Below the pieces are notes generated by a model that was not told the DNA's origin, did no database searches, and saw only the letters and a list, made by a program, of their open reading frames with translations. A stretch of DNA of 56,452 nt from NCBI GenBank assembly GCA_009885955.1, contig VFJS01000076.1:1-56452 (forward strand), in the 5' to 3' direction. Numbering within the stretch: position 1 is the stretch's first letter; the number at the start of each line of letters is the position of its first letter. Source of the stretch: Spirochaetia bacterium. Lineage in GTDB: Bacteria > Spirochaetota > UBA4802 > UBA5550. The translations under genes and the position numbers were made by a program. Shown here one piece after another: positions 54,981 through 56,452 of the stretch.

Positions 54981-55120
54981 GCCACAGAGTCACAGAGACA
55001 CGGAGGGATGATTATAAAATATTCTAAATTTAACAATGATAATCAATAATTTATAGTAATAACAAATAAATAATTTAAATAAAAACTCTATCCAACTCTG
55101 TGCCTCTGTGCCTCCGTGGC
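54981..55120. repeat. Inverted pair of CTCTGTGCCTC phrase elements
   Basis: The left arm GCCACAGAGTCACAGAGACA (54981-55007, longer match continuing CGGAGGG) and the right arm CTCTGTGCCTCTGTGCCTCC (55096-55120, ending GTGGC) are reverse complements of one period-8/9 phrase. About 88 AT-rich bases separate them. No gene. It lies between the convergent TPR and ArsC-like genes, where the stem might also stop transcription. Confidence 0.75.
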
Positions 55121-55144
55121 TGACTTAATTAAACAATTCAAATT

Positions 55145-55486
55145 TTATACATCCTTAATCCACCTGTTTAAAATATCAGTATGATAACCGATACATGCTT
55201 CTTTCCCATTTCTTAAGACAGGCGTCTTAATCATCAGGGGAAATTCCAGCAGGGCTTCTTCAATATTGTGGCCTATATATTTCAGTTTTCTATTTCTAAA
55301 CTCCTTACTCTCCCTGTCTATAAGCTCTTCCATGGGCACACTTTTTGCTATGCTCATTAACTCGCCCTTGCTCATTGCCTTTACATTCAGGTCAACAAAA
55401 TGAAAGGGTATACGCCTCTCGCTCAGGTACCTGAGAGTCTTTTGAGTATCCCTGCATTTTTTTGTTCCAAATATCTGTATTGCCAT
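55145..55486 (-). CDS. ArsC/Spx/YffB-family thioredoxin-fold protein
   Basis: 113 residues, the normal size of ArsC/YffB-like proteins. FGTKKCRDTQKTLRYLSERRIPFHFVDL gives the single conserved Cys11 after a beta strand, and ALLEFPLMIKTPVLRNGKEACIGY is the family C-terminal cis-Pro region (KTPVL, normally KRPxL). Active ArsC has a Cys with a nearby Arg trio; only part of that is visible, so arsenate reduction is not certain and a Spx or YffB-like thiol role is equally possible. It is monocistronic. Confidence 0.82.
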   Translation of the reverse strand: MAIQIFGTKKCRDTQKTLRYLSERRIPFHFVDLNVKAMSKGELMSIAKSVPMEELIDRESKEFRNRKLKYIGHNIEEALLEFPLMIKTPVLRNGKEACIGYHTDILNRWIKDV

Positions 55487-55555
55487 AGGTATCGCTGTTT
55501 GTTTAAATTTTATTCATAATAATCAATGGATTATCTATACTACAACAAAAAAAAT

Positions 55556-55646
55556 TATATCCAGAAATTTCCGTTAGTAATTGGATAAAACTGATCCCGA
55601 AAATCGTTATAAATATAGAAAGTATTTAATACAATCCTATTCAAGA
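55556..55646 (+). repeat. 91-bp direct repeat, copy 1
   Basis: From TATATCCAGAAATTTCC to CCTATTCAAGA. The same sequence occurs at 56262-56352 with few differences. The rest of 55487-55841 shows a promoter-like pair at 55778-55806. Confidence 0.9.
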
Positions 55647-55777
55647 AACAGAATAAAGGTTATCAGAAACTGCATATTCATGACAAAAAAAACAAATCTA
55701 TGCACTCTGTCTTAAAATTTAATGAAGGAATTTTTAATAAAAATATTTTCATTAAATTCCAATGAGACATAAAATTC

Positions 55778-55806
55778 TTGACAATAATTATTCAATTATA
55801 TAAATA
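55778..55806 (+). promoter_or_regulatory. Promoter for the ribbon-helix-helix gene
   Basis: TTGACA (55778-55783), 17-base spacer and TAAATA (55801-55806), 36 bases before the ATG at 55842. TATATAAATA here is AT-rich, so the -10 register is uncertain. Confidence 0.4.
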
Positions 55807-55841
55807 AGTATTTAATTAAAACAGCATTTCGGGGTATAACT

Positions 55842-56018
55842 ATGGCACTTTCAATAAGTGTAAAAGATAACAAGGCAGAAAAGATCATTACCGATGCGAA
55901 GGTAAAGGCAGTCCGAAACAAGGTATCGCTCTCCGTAGTGGTCTTAACGCTACTTCAAAAATGGAACAATGGCGAGATCGAAATTAATGGTGGGAGAAAT
56001 AAACGGGATGCTTCCTGA
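55842..56018 (+). CDS. Ribbon-helix-helix-like small regulator or antitoxin
   Basis: 58 residues, too short for usual gene tracks. [21 protein letters not shown], then [17 protein letters not shown] and NGEIEI. The last segment, [13 protein letters not shown], is the type of second helix seen in MetJ/Arc-like antitoxins (LSxVVxxLLxxW). It overlaps the ORF6N gene by 50 bp in another frame; such overlaps are frequent in toxin-antitoxin pairs. Alternatively it regulates the ORF6N gene. Family assignment rests on a short match. Confidence 0.5.
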   Translation: MALSISVKDNKAEKIITDAKVKAVRNKVSLSVVVLTLLQKWNNGEIEINGGRNKRDAS

Positions 56019-56283
56019 TGAAAGGATACTGAATAAAATTTATTTTTTTCGCGGTCATAAGGTCATGTTAGATAGAGACCTGGCAGAACTTTATGAGGTT
56101 GACACTCGAGCTCTTAATCAGGCGGTGAAAAGGAATATTTCCCGCTTCCCGGCTGATTTTATGTTTCAATTAACTATTGAGGAATTTAAAGACTTGAAAT
56201 CACAAATTGTGACATCAAGTCACGGCGGGGCAAGAAAAAATCCTTTTGCCTTTATATATCCTATATCCAGGAATTTCCATTAG
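55969..56283 (+). pseudogene. ORF6N-domain protein, 3'-truncated
   Basis: 104 codons. [65 protein letters not shown] are the ORF6N (KilA-N associated) domain of phage and mobile-element proteins, followed in complete homologues by TEQGVAMLSSVL and a helical tail. Here, after AF, the frame runs into IYPISRNFH and a stop inside the 91-bp repeat copy 2. So the gene is broken at about 56250. The start could also be at the ATGs of 55987 or 56008. ORF6N proteins are often DNA-binding phage antirepressor-like proteins. Confidence 0.7.
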
Positions 56284-56352
56284 TAATTGGGTAAAGCAGA
56301 TCCCGAAAATCGTTATAAATATAGAAAGTATTTAATACAACCCTATTCAAGA
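56262..56352 (+). repeat. 91-bp direct repeat, copy 2
   Basis: Same as 55556-55646 from TATATCCAGGAATTTCC to CCTATTCAAGA, with a handful of differences (for example GGATAAAACT versus GGGTAAAGCA). It provides the stop codon of the truncated ORF6N gene and abuts the group II intron end. Confidence 0.9.
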
Positions 56353-56452
56353 GAGTAGGGTCAGGAGATGGCGCCGTTGGCATCACCCCGGTTTCCATCA
56401 CCTGCCACATCAAACCGTGCATGCAGTTTTCCCGCACACGGCTTTCCGACAA
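56353..56452 (-). ncRNA. Group II intron, 3' end (domains V and VI), cut by the window edge
   Basis: On the minus strand, AAAGCCGTGTGCGGGAAAAC followed by TGCATGCACGGTTT folds as domain V: AAGCCGTG pairs with CACGGTTT, a two-base bulge (TG) sits on the 3' side, then TGCGG pairs with CTGCA around a GAAAA loop, with the AGC triad at the start. A second hairpin region (GGCAGGTGATGG...GCCATCTCCTGACCC) follows as domain VI, ending near CCTAC at about 56353-56356. The intron continues beyond the right edge, where the reverse-transcriptase ORF would be expected. The start of the 91-bp repeat is the 3' exon. Confidence 0.8.

Noticed and set aside
55145-55486. Calling the thioredoxin-fold protein arsenate reductase
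   Set aside because: Only the Cys and the terminal cis-Pro region are clear; the arginine set and gene neighbours of ars operons are missing.
1-56452. Long open frames on the strand opposite the helicase, clpA, nrdD, ppdK, corA, recN and others
   Set aside because: They mirror the codon structure of genes with clear protein families and have no ribosome sites or motifs of their own.
1-56452. CRISPR arrays, rRNA, tRNA, integrase attachment sites, replication origin
   Set aside because: No regularly spaced repeats, no cloverleaf or rRNA sequence, no integrase and no DnaA-box cluster were seen on reading either strand.
56261-56452. 63-codon minus-strand open frame at the right edge
   Set aside because: It is the translation of group II intron domain V/VI and the 91-bp repeat, a known source of false ORFs beginning SESRVRENC.

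Overview
The window reads as a chromosomal segment of a double-membraned, motile, signalling-rich bacterium of moderate-to-low GC. Evidence for an outer membrane is three predicted beta-barrel proteins plus lipoproteins. Evidence for motility and c-di-GMP signalling is a methyl-accepting chemotaxis protein, a GGDEF cyclase, an HD-GYP response regulator and a PilZ-like protein. A class III (oxygen-sensitive) ribonucleotide reductase and pyruvate phosphate dikinase point to anaerobic or facultative growth. The mix (FMN glutamate synthase-like protein, CsgG-like lipoprotein, many TPR proteins, SbcD/SbcC-like pair) suggests Spirochaetota or a neighbouring Gram-negative phylum. That is an inference from gene content, not from a marker gene. 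No rRNA, tRNA or CRISPR array was seen.

Layout. 1-1.9 kb: accessory zone with a partial gene end, a BrnT/BrnA toxin-antitoxin pair framed by 220-bp direct repeats, and a palindromic mini-element. 1.9-9.7 kb: outer-membrane protein, PcrA/UvrD helicase, SGNH hydrolase and the complete N-degron set clpS-clpA-aat. 9.7-17.3 kb (minus): a large exported protein of unknown function, then a signalling block (unknown protein, REC-HD-GYP, lone REC, NarL-type regulator, REC-PAS-histidine kinase). 17.6-22.6 kb: truncated thioesterase, an outer-membrane barrel, and an anaerobic ribonucleotide reductase operon whose glycyl-radical domain is a separate 57-residue gene. 22.8-29.9 kb: exported and CsgG-like proteins, cupin, FMN glutamate synthase-like enzyme, and an odd KaiC-like/XRE/cupin fusion. 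30.2-35.5 kb (plus): lhgO-corA and nadK-recN. 35.7-37.2 kb: chemotaxis receptor. 37.8-46.2 kb (minus): a compact run aroC-like, ribF, ogt, SbcD-like, SbcC/YhaN-like, TPR, GlgD-like. 46.3-52.7 kb: decayed radical-SAM gene, STAS, PilZ-like, aminotransferase, TPR, ppdK. 53-55.5 kb: GGDEF, TPR, ArsC-like. 55.5 kb to the end: a second accessory zone with 91-bp direct repeats, a ribbon-helix-helix gene, a truncated ORF6N gene and the 3' end (domain V) of a group II intron.

Three themes stand out. First, several enzymes have lost or relocated key residues: the split NrdD, an AroC homologue missing catalytic motifs, an SbcD-like protein without its GNHD motif, a GlgD-like protein without the nucleotide-binding loop and a KaiC-like domain without a Walker A. 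Second, several intergenic gaps hold small elements made of two outward-facing copies of a short-period phrase. Third, gene remnants (thioesterase, radical SAM, ORF6N) mark past rearrangements.
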